Source: Paraburkholderia rhizosphaerae
GTDB lineage: Bacteria; Pseudomonadota; Gammaproteobacteria; Burkholderiales; Burkholderiaceae
DNA length: 64,000 bases
NCBI RefSeq assembly: GCF_004366595.1
Contig: NZ_SORE01000003.1
Coordinates: 362,133-426,132 of the forward strand
Direction: 5' to 3'
The position numbers and the translations under genes are program-made. The notes under the pieces are model-generated. The model had not been told where the DNA came from and did no database searches. It saw nothing but the letters and a program-made list of their open reading frames with translations. Below, piece by piece: positions 49,029-58,482 of this stretch. The first letter of the stretch is position 1; the number at the start of each line of letters is the position of its first letter.

Positions 49029-50341
49029 CGCACTGGAGCACTACACAGCGCATTCAGCATCGAACGGGTGTCTTGCACCGCGCAATGCTCGTCATAACGC
49101 TGCTGCAGAAATCGCACAATGCCAGGCTGCCGTTCGATCGCGAGATCACTGGCCGGATCGCTACCGCGCTGATACTCGCCAATCTGGATCAACAGTTCGA
49201 GTTCCTGATAACGACTCATCCAGCCGCGCACACGGTCCGCCTGCGCTCGATGGATCGAATCCGTCACACGGGTCATCACGCGGCTCTTACTCTTCAGAAT
49301 ATCGATCGCCGGATAATGCCCCGCGCCGCCGAGCCTGCTCGATAGCTGAATATGCCCATCGAGCAGCGAGCGTGCTTCTTCGGCGATCGGATCGGACAGC
49401 TCTTCGTCTTCGGCAAGTACGGTAAAGAACGCGGTCACGCTACCTTGCCGGGTCAATCCAGCCGATTCGATCAGCTTGGGGAGTTCGGCAAACACGCGCG
49501 GCGGATAGCCGCGCCGCACCGGCGGCTCACCGACTGCGAGCCCCACTTCACGCAATGCACGTGCATAACGTGTGAGCGAATCGAATAGCAGCAACACCCG
49601 TCGTCCGGTCGCTCGCAACCCGCTCGCGACTTCGCATGCCAGTTCGGCCGCCTTGAGCCGCTCCGCCGCCGGTCGTTCCGACGTCGACGCAACGACCACC
49701 GACGCATCGCGCCGCCCGGACAAATGATCGTGAATGAATTCGGCTACCTCGCGGCCTCGCTCTCCGATCAGCGCGACGACGATCGCATCGACCTGCGCGC
49801 CGTTCGCGATCATCCCCATCAACGTGCTTTTGCCGCCGCCGGCCGGCGCGAAAATGCCGACGCGCTGCCCGACGCCGCATGTGAGCAAGCCGTCGATCGC
49901 GCGCACACCGGTTGCAAACGGCTGTGCAATGACCGGCCGCTCCAGCGGGTTGAGGCTCGCAAGCGCCGCGGCGCGCCGCGCGCCGCCTGCTTCCTGCAAT
50001 GCAGGACCGCCGTCGAGCGGGCGCCCCAATCCGTCGACGGTGCGCCCGAGCAGTTCGAGCGCATCGACTTGCCCCCATGCGAGACCACAGCCGTGAACCT
50101 GCGTGATATTCGACAGGCCCGTGACACCGTCGAGCGGCATCACGAGCGCGCCGTCGTCGGTGAAGCCGACCACTTCGCCCATTTGCGTATCGAGCGTATC
50201 GGGCCGGACAAGGCGCACCATCTCCCCGATGCGCAGCGACACGCCGACCGCGCGGACGACGACGCCACGCGCTTCCGCGACACGCCCATACAGCGCCGGC
50301 TCACCGGCCAGCACGGGAATGAGATGCTGGAACGTTTTCAT
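49025..50341 (-). CDS. sctN: T3SS ATPase SctN
   Basis: A 438-residue F1-like ATPase. Walker A is FAPAGGGKSTLM at about 164-175 (an unusual PAGG in place of the common GSGVGKST, but GKST intact), IGERGREV follows, and Walker B is VLLLFDSLTRYA near 249-260. It unfolds substrates and releases chaperones at the base of the injectisome. Full length. Its start is 11 bases after the sctV stop, and it overlaps sctO. Confidence 0.95.
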   Translation of the reverse strand: MKTFQHLIPVLAGEPALYGRVAEARGVVVRAVGVSLRIGEMVRLVRPDTLDTQMGEVVGFTDDGALVMPLDGVTGLSNITQVHGCGLAWGQVDALELLGRTVDGLGRPLDGGPALQEAGGARRAAALASLNPLERPVIAQPFATGVRAIDGLLTCGVGQRVGIFAPAGGGKSTLMGMIANGAQVDAIVVALIGERGREVAEFIHDHLSGRRDASVVVASTSERPAAERLKAAELACEVASGLRATGRRVLLLFDSLTRYARALREVGLAVGEPPVRRGYPPRVFAELPKLIESAGLTRQGSVTAFFTVLAEDEELSDPIAEEARSLLDGHIQLSSRLGGAGHYPAIDILKSKSRVMTRVTDSIHRAQADRVRGWMSRYQELELLIQIGEYQRGSDPASDLAIERQPGIVRFLQQRYDEHCAVQDTRSMLNALCSAPVR

Positions 50342-50352
50342 GCGCGCTCCAT

Positions 50353-52443
50353 TCAGTTCGGGGCAAGCGTAAAGAGCGTCCGCACACTGAAGGTATCGAG
50401 CGGAATTTCTTCAATCGCCAGCGTATCGATGCGAATGCCAAAGGTCTTCAGATGCCGGCGCAGATGCGGCCGCAATACGGCGGTGGTGATCAGCAATCGC
50501 ACACCTTGCGCATACGCTGCCGAAAACGCTCGCTGCAGGCGCTCAAGTTCGTCGATACCCGGCATGCAGTACGGCTCGCCGTCCGGGCCCGCGCGGATCT
50601 GGTCTTCGAGTTCCGCTTCCCACGACGGCTCGAAGACCGCCGCGTCGATTCGCCACGCGTCGAGGTCCGCGTAACGACGCGCGAGGCGCATGCCAAGCGC
50701 GATGCGCGCTTCGCGGACCATGCGTTCGATCGTGCGCTCACCGTCCGGAATCCGGATCACGGCTTCCAGAATTGCGCGCAGATTGCGAATCGGCACATGC
50801 TCTTCGAGCAGGCGTCGCAGCACGCTCGCGAGCAGCACGGGTCCGACCGCCTGATCGACGTGCGCTGCGAGCTCGCGAAACTCGATGCCGATCTGATTCA
50901 GCAGAAAGCGCGTTTCCTGAGTGCCGATGCATTCGGCCGCCGCCTGTTCGCATACTTCCGCGAGGTGCTCGCATAGCGCTTCCTCGACGCTTGCCTTGCC
51001 GATTTGCGGATCGTCGAGCGCGGCTGCAACGGCCGCGCTCACCCATACCGCCTTCGATGCACCTGAACTGCGACCGGCGATGCCCTCGACCGCGATCTGC
51101 TCGTCGGTGCCGCTCACGAGCACGTGGTCCGCCACCAGCGAACCGCTCGCATACGGCACCTCGTCGAGGTCGACGATGTAGCGCTGCTCTTCAAGGCGTG
51201 CGTCGCGCTGCAATGCGAGGCCGGGAAACGGTAAGCCCAGGCGGGTCATCAGATCGCGACGCACCTTGCCAAGCTGCAAATCGAGCAGCCTCGGGCGCAA
51301 TGCTTCATAGGCTTTGCTGCCGATCCGCACCCTGAGTATCGCGCTCGTGCCCAGTTCGACATCGTCGAGAATGCGCTGCGTATAGTTGCCGCCGTCGCGT
51401 GTCATCGCGGGCATGAATGGCCGTTGCATGCGCTCGCGGCTCCTCGCCTCGCGCATCATCAGCAGCGACAGGCCGATCAACGAGCTGCCCGCCAGCACGA
51501 ACTGCAGATGTGGGAAACCCGGAATCGCACCCAGTGCAAAGCAGCCCACGCCCGCCATCGCCAGCGCTTTAGGATGTAGCGAAAGCTGGCGGAAAATGTC
51601 GCCGCCGAGGTTCGTCGGCGGCCCGCCGGACGAGACACGCGTGACGAGCAGACCCGCTGCGATCGACACGATCAGCGACGGAACCTGCGACACCAGCCCG
51701 TCGCCGACCGTAAGAATGGTGTACGTATGCAGCGCGTCGCCAAACGACATGCCGCGCTGTGCGATGCCCACCGCAAGACCGCCCGCGATATTGACGAGCG
51801 CGACGACGAGCCCGGCGACCGCGTCGCCTTTGACGAACTTCATCGCACCATCGAGCGAACCATAGAAATAGGTCTCGCGTTCAAGTTCGGCGCGCAGGCG
51901 CCCGGCGTCATGCGGTGCGATTAGCCCGTTGCGCAAGTCGGCGTCGATGCTCATCTGCCTGCCCGGAATACCGTCCAGTGTGAAACGCGCGGACACCTCG
52001 GCCACGCGATCCGCCCCTTTCGCGACGACAATAAACTGGATCGCGGACAGCACGACAAACACCACAATGCCGACCGCGACGTTGCCGCCCACCACCATTT
52101 CGCCAAACGCGCCGATGATGTCCCCCGCATGCGCGTAGAGCAAAATCATCTTGGTTGACGCGATCGCAAGCGCAAGCCGCAATAGAGTCGTCACCAGCAG
52201 CAGCGATGGAAAGCTCGACAGTTCCGCGGCCTTCGTCACGTAGATGGTCGTGCTCAGCATCACGAAGCTCGCGCAAAAGCTGACGCAAATGAAAAAGTCG
52301 AGCACAAAAGCAGGCACTGGCAGAATCAGCAGCACGAGCACGAACAACATGCCGAGACCGACTGCGACATCGGCATGGCGGCCGAGCAGGCCCGGAATAT
52401 CCACACGGCCGAATATCGAACGGCGTTGAATCTGTTTGTTCAT
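50353..52443 (-). CDS. sctV: T3SS major export gate protein SctV
   Basis: A 696-residue protein with an N-terminal domain of about eight membrane helices, the FHIPEP-family region (KGADRVAEVSARFTLDG, then PGRQMSIDADLRNGLI), and a cytoplasmic domain that forms the nonameric export ring. Full length. The start is one base after the sctU stop, so sctU and sctV are tightly coupled. Confidence 0.96.
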   Translation of the reverse strand: MNKQIQRRSIFGRVDIPGLLGRHADVAVGLGMLFVLVLLILPVPAFVLDFFICVSFCASFVMLSTTIYVTKAAELSSFPSLLLVTTLLRLALAIASTKMILLYAHAGDIIGAFGEMVVGGNVAVGIVVFVVLSAIQFIVVAKGADRVAEVSARFTLDGIPGRQMSIDADLRNGLIAPHDAGRLRAELERETYFYGSLDGAMKFVKGDAVAGLVVALVNIAGGLAVGIAQRGMSFGDALHTYTILTVGDGLVSQVPSLIVSIAAGLLVTRVSSGGPPTNLGGDIFRQLSLHPKALAMAGVGCFALGAIPGFPHLQFVLAGSSLIGLSLLMMREARSRERMQRPFMPAMTRDGGNYTQRILDDVELGTSAILRVRIGSKAYEALRPRLLDLQLGKVRRDLMTRLGLPFPGLALQRDARLEEQRYIVDLDEVPYASGSLVADHVLVSGTDEQIAVEGIAGRSSGASKAVWVSAAVAAALDDPQIGKASVEEALCEHLAEVCEQAAAECIGTQETRFLLNQIGIEFRELAAHVDQAVGPVLLASVLRRLLEEHVPIRNLRAILEAVIRIPDGERTIERMVREARIALGMRLARRYADLDAWRIDAAVFEPSWEAELEDQIRAGPDGEPYCMPGIDELERLQRAFSAAYAQGVRLLITTAVLRPHLRRHLKTFGIRIDTLAIEEIPLDTFSVRTLFTLAPN

Positions 52444-52444
52444 G

Positions 52445-53185
52445 TTAGCGGCTCAACTCCCGGTGTAGCGCGCGGCGCCGGCCCTTCACATGAGGATCGC
52501 CTTCGCTGTCGCGGTATTCACGCTTGATTTCTTCCTTGTCCATCCTCAGACGGCGCCTCCACAGCACGCGCTGCATCACGAAGTCGGCAACGGCCGGAAC
52601 CAGTTGCGACGCCGACATCATCGCGAGCAGCGACGCGCCCGACACACTTTGGTCAGCGAGCATCATCGGCAGGGACAGCGTGAATGAAGGGATCAGGTGC
52701 GCGCACCATTTCACGAACGCGTACCAGAACACGGCGAGCAGAATCGCAAACTGCGCGAGCGCGATCAGCGTATCGACGATCACGCGCGTACTGAACAGGT
52801 TCTTCAGGCCGGTCATCGGATTCAAACGCTTCAGATCGGGCATCGCGCGATTCCACGCAATCACGCCTCGCGTCTGCGCAACTTCCGGCAGCGCGGCGGC
52901 CAGCACGCCGGCCGCGACTGTCACGAGCGTCGCAGGCAGCAGCGCGCCACACGACGAAACGACTTGTGTGAAGCGTTCGGCGAAGGTGCGCGCCTCATCG
53001 ATGCCGGCGACATCCCGGATCAATGTCTGAAAGAGCTGGTACAGGTGCGGTGCCTCGATCACCAGGTAAAGCCACCAGATCAGCCCGCTCGCCGAGACGC
53101 TCGCATGCGCGCTCTTCGCGATATCGCCTTCCCGGGTGGCCTTGATCAGCCGCTGCGGGGTGGGTGCCTCGGTCTTGTCAGTCAT
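52445..53185 (-). CDS. sctU: T3SS export switch protein SctU, lacking the NPTH domain
   Basis: A 246-residue protein. It starts MTDKTEAPTPQRLIKATREG, has four membrane helices, and continues to DKEEIKREYRDSEGDPHVKG then RRRALHRELSR, where it stops. In YscU/HrcU/FlhB-type proteins (about 345-360 residues) this is exactly where the cytoplasmic autocleavage domain with NPTH begins. That domain is absent. There is no room for a frameshifted remnant because sctV starts one base after the stop. The stop is clean and all neighbours are intact, so this looks like an evolved short form. It overlaps sctT by 4 bases. Confidence 0.93.
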   Translation of the reverse strand: MTDKTEAPTPQRLIKATREGDIAKSAHASVSASGLIWWLYLVIEAPHLYQLFQTLIRDVAGIDEARTFAERFTQVVSSCGALLPATLVTVAAGVLAAALPEVAQTRGVIAWNRAMPDLKRLNPMTGLKNLFSTRVIVDTLIALAQFAILLAVFWYAFVKWCAHLIPSFTLSLPMMLADQSVSGASLLAMMSASQLVPAVADFVMQRVLWRRRLRMDKEEIKREYRDSEGDPHVKGRRRALHRELSR

Positions 53186-53904
53186 CGCAGCAGCAGGCTT
53201 TGCCTGAAAATGACGCCGAGACGGTCGATAAAAACCGGCACGCAGGACATCGCCGCGAACGAAATCACCATCGCCTTCACAGTGCGCGCCGTTGCAAACG
53301 CATTAATCCGCTTCACGTGCCGCGACATCAGGCCGAGAGACAGGTCCACCATCACCATCAGGCCGATTAGCGGCATCGCGAGGCGTAGGCCTTGCGTGAA
53401 CCACTCGGCGACATGCTCAACGGAAATCTGCCGATACAGTTGCGACAGCTCGACACGGGTCGCGCCCGGCGGACAGAGTGTCCACGCGTCAGCGAAAAAT
53501 CCGCACACGAAGCGCAGGCCGGCACCGGTGAAGAACGTCAGCGCGGCGAACTGTGTGAACAAGGTTTCGAACAGCGCGGATTCCTGCTGGAAGTTCGGGT
53601 CGTACACCGCCGCGATCGAGTAGCCGCCTTGCTGGTCGAGCAGCGCGCCAGCGCACGATGCCACATGAAACACCGCGCCAAGCAGCAATCCAAGCGCGAG
53701 ACCGATCAGCACCTCAGTGAACGCCGACAGAATCAGCGGCGCCGGTGCGCCGACTTTGAGCGGCAGCACCGCAAACAGCAGCACCAGCGGAACGCGCAAT
53801 TTCGCACCCAGCGAATCGCCAAATGCGAACGGGACGAGGCTCAGTGCCACAGCGGGACGAATCGAGCAAAACGCGAGCCCCTCGAGATAACCGAACACTT
53901 CCAT
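53182..53904 (-). CDS. sctT: T3SS export apparatus protein SctT
   Basis: A 240-residue inner-membrane protein from ATG 53904. It begins MEVFGYLEGLAFCSIRPAVALS and has GYSIAAVYDPNFQQESALFETLF, typical of SctT/FliR. Part of the export gate core with SctR and SctS. Lies between sctS (2-base gap) and sctU (overlap). Confidence 0.94.
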   Translation of the reverse strand: MEVFGYLEGLAFCSIRPAVALSLVPFAFGDSLGAKLRVPLVLLFAVLPLKVGAPAPLILSAFTEVLIGLALGLLLGAVFHVASCAGALLDQQGGYSIAAVYDPNFQQESALFETLFTQFAALTFFTGAGLRFVCGFFADAWTLCPPGATRVELSQLYRQISVEHVAEWFTQGLRLAMPLIGLMVMVDLSLGLMSRHVKRINAFATARTVKAMVISFAAMSCVPVFIDRLGVIFRQSLLLR

Positions 53905-53906
53905 CG

Positions 53907-54182
53907 TCAATGCATCCGTCCTGCGGCAACAAACTCGAACACATGTTCGAGAAAGCGCGTCACTTCGCGGCTGGCCCACGGCGCCGTGACGATCAGCGTA
54001 ATGCCGACGCCGATGATCTTCGCGCCGTACGGCAGGCTCTGATCCTGGATTTGCAGGATCGATTGCACGAGACCGAGTAGCAGGCCAATCCCTGTCGCGA
54101 CCGCAAGCGACGGCAGCGACAGCCAGAACACCAGCAATAGTGCGTCGCTAGAAAGCGAAGCAAGCGACGGAAAAGTGTTCAT
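53907..54182 (-). CDS. sctS: T3SS export apparatus protein SctS
   Basis: A 91-residue protein with two membrane helices (ALLLVFWLSLPSLAVATGIG and IIGVGITLIVTAPW) and the central SILQIQDQSLPYGAKI motif of SctS/FliQ. It overlaps sctR by 4 bases. Full length. Confidence 0.95.
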   Translation of the reverse strand: MNTFPSLASLSSDALLLVFWLSLPSLAVATGIGLLLGLVQSILQIQDQSLPYGAKIIGVGITLIVTAPWASREVTRFLEHVFEFVAAGRMH

Positions 54183-54826
54183 GCGATGTAGCTGACGATC
54201 AGCCCGTGAATCAGCCGCGAGATGCCGGACACCGAGACCAGCACGAACAGCTTGAGCGGAATCGACACGGTGCTCGGCGATAACATCATCATCCCCATCG
54301 CCGTGAGCACGTTCGCCACGACGAGGTCGATCACCAGAAACGCGATGTAGAGCAGAAAGCCTGCTTCAAAGCCGCTCGATATTTCGCTGATCAGAAAGGC
54401 GGGGATGAGCAGCGAGAAGTCGGTTTCCTGCGCATCGCGCGTGGGGTCGATCCGCTTCGTCGCGTTCACGAGAAACGCTCGCTCCGAGGGTCTCGAATGG
54501 GCGAACAGGAACTCGCCGAGCGGACCACGCACTGCCTTGAGCGTCTCAGCGAGGCCGGGCATCGTGCCGCTTTCAATGCGCTCGTCAATCGACAACTCCG
54601 CGCCGATTTTCGACATCACCGGCGCCATCACCACAAGCGTCGCAGCCATCGCAAGACCCGCGATCGCGGTGTTGCCCGGCGCCTGCTGGACGCCGAGCGC
54701 CGAACGCAGCAGCGTCAGCACGATGCTGAACTTCGTGAACGACGTGACCATCACGACGATAAACGGCATCAGACCGAGTATCGTGATCAAGCCGATGATC
54801 GAGATCGGATCGAGCGGCGCGTTCAT
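54179..54826 (-). CDS. sctR: T3SS export apparatus protein SctR
   Basis: A 215-residue inner-membrane protein from ATG 54826. It has FSIVLTLLRSALGVQQAP, LIPAFLISEISSGFEAGFLL and GMMMLSPSTVSIPLKL, the hallmark motifs of SctR/FliP. Start overlaps the sctQ stop by 4 bases; a longer frame upstream is sctQ in another frame. Confidence 0.96.
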   Translation of the reverse strand: MNAPLDPISIIGLITILGLMPFIVVMVTSFTKFSIVLTLLRSALGVQQAPGNTAIAGLAMAATLVVMAPVMSKIGAELSIDERIESGTMPGLAETLKAVRGPLGEFLFAHSRPSERAFLVNATKRIDPTRDAQETDFSLLIPAFLISEISSGFEAGFLLYIAFLVIDLVVANVLTAMGMMMLSPSTVSIPLKLFVLVSVSGISRLIHGLIVSYIA

Positions 54827-55806
54827 GCATCGGCGTCCGGACTCGTGCGCTGCGTCATGTCCGTGATGCGCACGCCGAGCGCATCGTCGATATCGACCAG
54901 TTCGCCGCGCGCGAACGGTACGCCGTGGCATAGCAGTGTCACCGCGCGCTCGCGCGTCGGGATCCGCAGCGACAGGACCGAACCGGTTCGCAGATGCGCA
55001 AGATCGTGGACCGATAGTGAAATCGTGCCGAGTACCGCGTCGAACGCAAAGGTCAGCGCATCGACGGCGATGAATTCACTTGTCATTTCCGGTTGATCGC
55101 GTTCGTCGTCGATCAGTGGGTGGTCTACCAAGATCTGCTCTCCAGACAGGTTTAGCGATATGCGACGCGCACCGCCGCGTAGCGGCACGCGCAAGTAGTA
55201 CGACATGCGATCGAGCAGTAATGCGTCGCCCGGCCTGATCCGTCGCAAGCGCGCGAGCGGCAACAAAGGGCCCGCCATGCACACGGGCACCGGCACCATC
55301 AGGCGCCGTCGCAGTGCGTCAACGCCGGCCGGCGGCGGTGGAAGGCGCCGCAGCCATTGATCGACCGCTTCGCAGTGAAACGCAAAATGCGCGATTCGTC
55401 CGCTTTGCACGTGCGTTAGCGATAGGCCGTAGAGGCTGGCCGTCGGCGCGGCATCGAACAAGATCCGCTGGAGCTCGAATGAGAATCCGAATGCGCCTTC
55501 GAGCGCGGATAGCCAGTCCTCGAGTGCGTCCTCGATCAGCTCGCGCATGTCGGCCTCTTCGCGGGGCAATGCGCGCGACGGTAGCGAAGGCAGCAGCGCA
55601 CTCGCGTCGCAATCGACCGTGAACGGTTGCCCCGACGCGATGCCCGCCAGCTTTAGCGGATAGCGCTGCCGACACGTGTCAAACTGCAGCAGATAGCGAC
55701 GCACCCCGACCGTCACCGGATATGGCGCGCCAAAATGAAGCGCCGCGACGTTCAGGCGTTCCGCGTCGGCGTGCGACAGACGGCTCATGCCGGTCCACGG
55801 GTTCAA
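54823..55806 (-). CDS. sctQ: T3SS cytoplasmic ring protein SctQ
   Basis: A 327-residue protein with two SPOA-like domains in the C-terminal half (VPLRGGARRISLNLSGEQIL, and LAHLRTGSVLSLRIPTRERAV), as in SctQ/FliN. It forms the sorting platform with SctK and SctL. Position between sctL and sctR is canonical. The N-terminal half is poorly conserved. Confidence 0.9.
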   Translation of the reverse strand: MNPWTGMSRLSHADAERLNVAALHFGAPYPVTVGVRRYLLQFDTCRQRYPLKLAGIASGQPFTVDCDASALLPSLPSRALPREEADMRELIEDALEDWLSALEGAFGFSFELQRILFDAAPTASLYGLSLTHVQSGRIAHFAFHCEAVDQWLRRLPPPPAGVDALRRRLMVPVPVCMAGPLLPLARLRRIRPGDALLLDRMSYYLRVPLRGGARRISLNLSGEQILVDHPLIDDERDQPEMTSEFIAVDALTFAFDAVLGTISLSVHDLAHLRTGSVLSLRIPTRERAVTLLCHGVPFARGELVDIDDALGVRITDMTQRTSPDADA

Positions 55807-56561
55807 TGCGTATCTCCGTCGCGCGCCACGTGCGCACCCGGTGCATTCTCCGGGCCATGCGCACGCACGTTGATCGCATCGATCACGTCGCGTAGCCCCT
55901 GTTCCAGCACCGCAAACTGTCTATCGACCGCCTCGTCGACGCCGCGATACTCGCCGAGCATCGCGTCGATCGCGTCCCTGATGCCGCGCTCCAGTGCGTT
56001 CAATTGCATCCGGAGGCTGCCATCTATGACGCCCCGCTCGGTTTCGACAATGCACGAGTGAGGCGGTAAGCCGGCGTCCGCCAATACGGTGAATAGCGGT
56101 GCCGCCAGCTCCTGCTCGAGACGGGCGATCAGCCGCTTTGCCTCGTGATAGTCCACATTCGATACGCGCAACGACATCACCTGCTGCGAACGCGACGCGG
56201 CAATGCAGCGCCGCAACTGATTTGGCAGCGCCGCCGCGGGCGGCAGCTTGCCGATGATCAGCACGAGCGCATCCATCGCGATTCGCACCAGGCGCTCCTC
56301 CACGCAGCGCGCGACAAACGACGCTGCCGCATGCGGCATCACGAAATCGCGTACCGCGGCGGCGCGTCCCGCTTCATAGCCGCGGCGCCACGCGCGCCGC
56401 TTCATCGCGCGCACCCGCTCGGCAAGACGCGATGCGTCACGCGCCGCGTCTTTCGCGCGTTCATCATCGAGTGCACGCAAGTCCTCCAGTTCGACGAGTT
56501 CCGCTGCGGACAGATAGCCATCTGACTCAATTTGCCAGCTTCCCTTTTTGCAGATCAGCAC
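55803..56561 (-). CDS. sctL: T3SS ATPase regulator/stator SctL
   Basis: A 252-residue protein with a helical Arg-rich N-terminal half (ELEDLRALDDERAKDAARDA) and an SctL/FliH-like C-terminal domain (CVEERLVRIAMDALVLIIGKL). It links SctN to SctQ. It overlaps sctK by 7 bases and sctQ by 4. The C-terminal 45 residues extend beyond the usual end. Confidence 0.85.
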   Translation of the reverse strand: MLICKKGSWQIESDGYLSAAELVELEDLRALDDERAKDAARDASRLAERVRAMKRRAWRRGYEAGRAAAVRDFVMPHAAASFVARCVEERLVRIAMDALVLIIGKLPPAAALPNQLRRCIAASRSQQVMSLRVSNVDYHEAKRLIARLEQELAAPLFTVLADAGLPPHSCIVETERGVIDGSLRMQLNALERGIRDAIDAMLGEYRGVDEAVDRQFAVLEQGLRDVIDAINVRAHGPENAPGAHVARDGDTH

Positions 56562-57136
56562 GGCTCACCTCGCATCAATAGCCGTGCGTCGTCGATCAAC
56601 GCGCGTGCGGCGTCGACGGGAATATCGATCGCGTTGAACCGTGTGGCAGCTTCGACGATGTCGCGAGGCATGCGCAGTCTCAACCATGTGTGCTGCACGT
56701 CGCCGCTGTCGCCCAGTCCGCGTAGGGCCAACGCAAGCCCGGCCGCGGTCATGTCGCGGCGATCGAAGAAATTCGGCGTCGCGCCCACCGCGAGATCGTC
56801 CTGCTCGCCACGCGCATGTTTCTGGATGTCGCGCAGCACGTGCGGAGCGACGTTTCTCGCGAACCCGAGATGAGCCGACCGTGTCACGACCCGGCGTACA
56901 GAACGGGAACAGGCCAGCGCCGCGGTGACCCGAAACAGCCGCGCACACGCGGCACGTGGCAGATCGCCTACGCAGGGCAGCGTTTTCGTGAAATCGATGC
57001 GGGTCAATTGCGGGTACTCGGCAAGGAGGCGTGCACTCGCGTCGGCTAGCGCACGTTCGCCGCGAACCGGCCTTGCTCGCATCAGCCAGCTGTGATGCGT
57101 CCATTGGCCGATCGATAGTGCGGACAGACAGGTCAC
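56555..57136 (-). CDS. sctK: T3SS sorting platform protein SctK-like
   Basis: A 193-residue Arg/Ala-rich protein. Sequence is weakly conserved, but the position between sctJ and sctL, the size, and an N-terminal region with WTHHSWLMRARP and DFTKTLPCVGDLPRAACARL are those of SctK (YscK/OrgA/HrpD). It contacts SctD and SctQ at the base. Overlaps both neighbours. Confidence 0.75.
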   Translation of the reverse strand: MTCLSALSIGQWTHHSWLMRARPVRGERALADASARLLAEYPQLTRIDFTKTLPCVGDLPRAACARLFRVTAALACSRSVRRVVTRSAHLGFARNVAPHVLRDIQKHARGEQDDLAVGATPNFFDRRDMTAAGLALALRGLGDSGDVQHTWLRLRMPRDIVEAATRFNAIDIPVDAARALIDDARLLMRGEPC

Positions 57137-57963
57137 GGGGTGTCTCCTTTTGCTTCGTCCGGCGGCGCATCGGTGTTTGACCCTGGCGAATTGTTGAGAC
57201 GCCGCTTTCTACGCCTGAAAAATGTCGGTGAGAACGAGCGGATGCCGCTTCGCCAAACCCAGGCCGAGACGGTGAGCAACATCACCGCGACGGCGGATGC
57301 AACCAGCACGAGTGTCGCGCTTGCGTGTCCGGTTGGTCCGCGTCCGTCCGCGCATGCGTTGCTGCCGCTGCATGCGTCGCCGGCGACCAGCACTGGCGTG
57401 ACGGGAATCAGCGTCAGATTCACGCGATCAGGTGTCAGACCTTCGACACCACCCGCAACCAGCGCGCGAATCTTGTCGCGCATCAATTCGAGGTTGTAGT
57501 CGGTGCGATAGCGCAGCATCACCGATGCGGACGGCGGCGTGATCAAACCGACTACCGGATCCCGCTCCGGCTGCACGATATGCACGCGCGCAATGAGGAC
57601 CCCGTCGATGCGCTCCAGCGTGTCCGAGAGCTCCTGGGAAACGCCGAAGATAAATCGCACGCGGTCTTCGTCCGGGTTTGAGATCAGTCCCTGCCGGCTG
57701 AACAGTTCGCCCAGGTTCGCGTGACCGCTGCGTGGAAGCGCGTAGGCGCCGGTCAGTTCGGTCGCGGCCACGGCGTCGTTGCTGTCGACCGATACGGTCC
57801 ATGTTTTGTCCGGGTTGCGTTGCTTGATACCTTCGATGCCGTGATGACTCAGCACGGCAACGATGCGGTTCGCCTGGTCCTCGTCGAGGCCTTCGAACAA
57901 CGACGTTTTGCAGCCCGCAACGAGTACGAACGATAGGGCGATCAGCAAGCGGCGCCGCATCAA
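57133..57963 (-). CDS. sctJ: T3SS inner-membrane ring lipoprotein SctJ
   Basis: A 276-residue lipoprotein. The signal peptide has lipobox LVAGC, then KTSLFEGLDEDQANRIVAVL. A membrane helix lies near residue 225 (ATLVLVASAVAVMLLTVSAW) with a basic tail. EDRVRFIFGVSQELSDTLERI and RVHIVQPERDPV are SctJ/FliF motifs. Forms the inner-membrane ring with SctD. Confidence 0.95.
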   Translation of the reverse strand: MMRRRLLIALSFVLVAGCKTSLFEGLDEDQANRIVAVLSHHGIEGIKQRNPDKTWTVSVDSNDAVAATELTGAYALPRSGHANLGELFSRQGLISNPDEDRVRFIFGVSQELSDTLERIDGVLIARVHIVQPERDPVVGLITPPSASVMLRYRTDYNLELMRDKIRALVAGGVEGLTPDRVNLTLIPVTPVLVAGDACSGSNACADGRGPTGHASATLVLVASAVAVMLLTVSAWVWRSGIRSFSPTFFRRRKRRLNNSPGSNTDAPPDEAKGDTP

Positions 57964-58352
57964 TTGCCTCGCGCCAAGGTTTGCACGCCGTTGGTTACCT
58001 GGTCGGCTACCTTCTTGTAAAGCTGAAGCGTCTCCGACTGTATGTTCACATGCCGACGCAGTCGGAACGTGTCCGCCGGCCGAAGGGTTCGGCTGCCGAG
58101 CAGACGTTCATATTCGCCATCCAGATCAGCTTGTGACGCCCTCGAGCGTTCTTCGGTTTGTGCAATCAGCTCGGTTACGGGTGAGGACGCATCATTGGCG
58201 AACACGGCCTCGTGAGACGGGACAGGAACAGGCGAAGGTTCAGTAGCCGAACCGGCAAAGCGGTTTGCGACGAACCTCGTTGCTTCAATCGGCGGCGTCG
58301 CCGTCTGAACTTCCGGAATGTTCATCGCGACGGCGGAAATGTGCGGCACCAT
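57960..58352 (-). CDS. sctI: T3SS inner rod protein SctI-like
   Basis: A 130-residue protein from ATG 58352 (MVPHISAVAMNIPEV); a frame to 58409 is open. The C-terminal 50 residues (RPADTFRLRRHVNIQSETLQ, then YKKVADQVTNGVQTLARGN) have the heptad pattern of inner rod proteins. Position before sctJ is canonical. It overlaps sctJ by 4 bases. Confidence 0.85.
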   Translation of the reverse strand: MVPHISAVAMNIPEVQTATPPIEATRFVANRFAGSATEPSPVPVPSHEAVFANDASSPVTELIAQTEERSRASQADLDGEYERLLGSRTLRPADTFRLRRHVNIQSETLQLYKKVADQVTNGVQTLARGN

Positions 58353-58482
58353 CTTCTTCTCTTTCAAGTAACGTTCTTTAGTGAAAACAGGAACACTCGG
58401 CCCGCGCATGAACTTTGGCCCAATGCGCGGGCCATTGAAGCGCGCGTCGAAAGCGCCTCAATCCTTTGCGGTCCCGAGCCGG

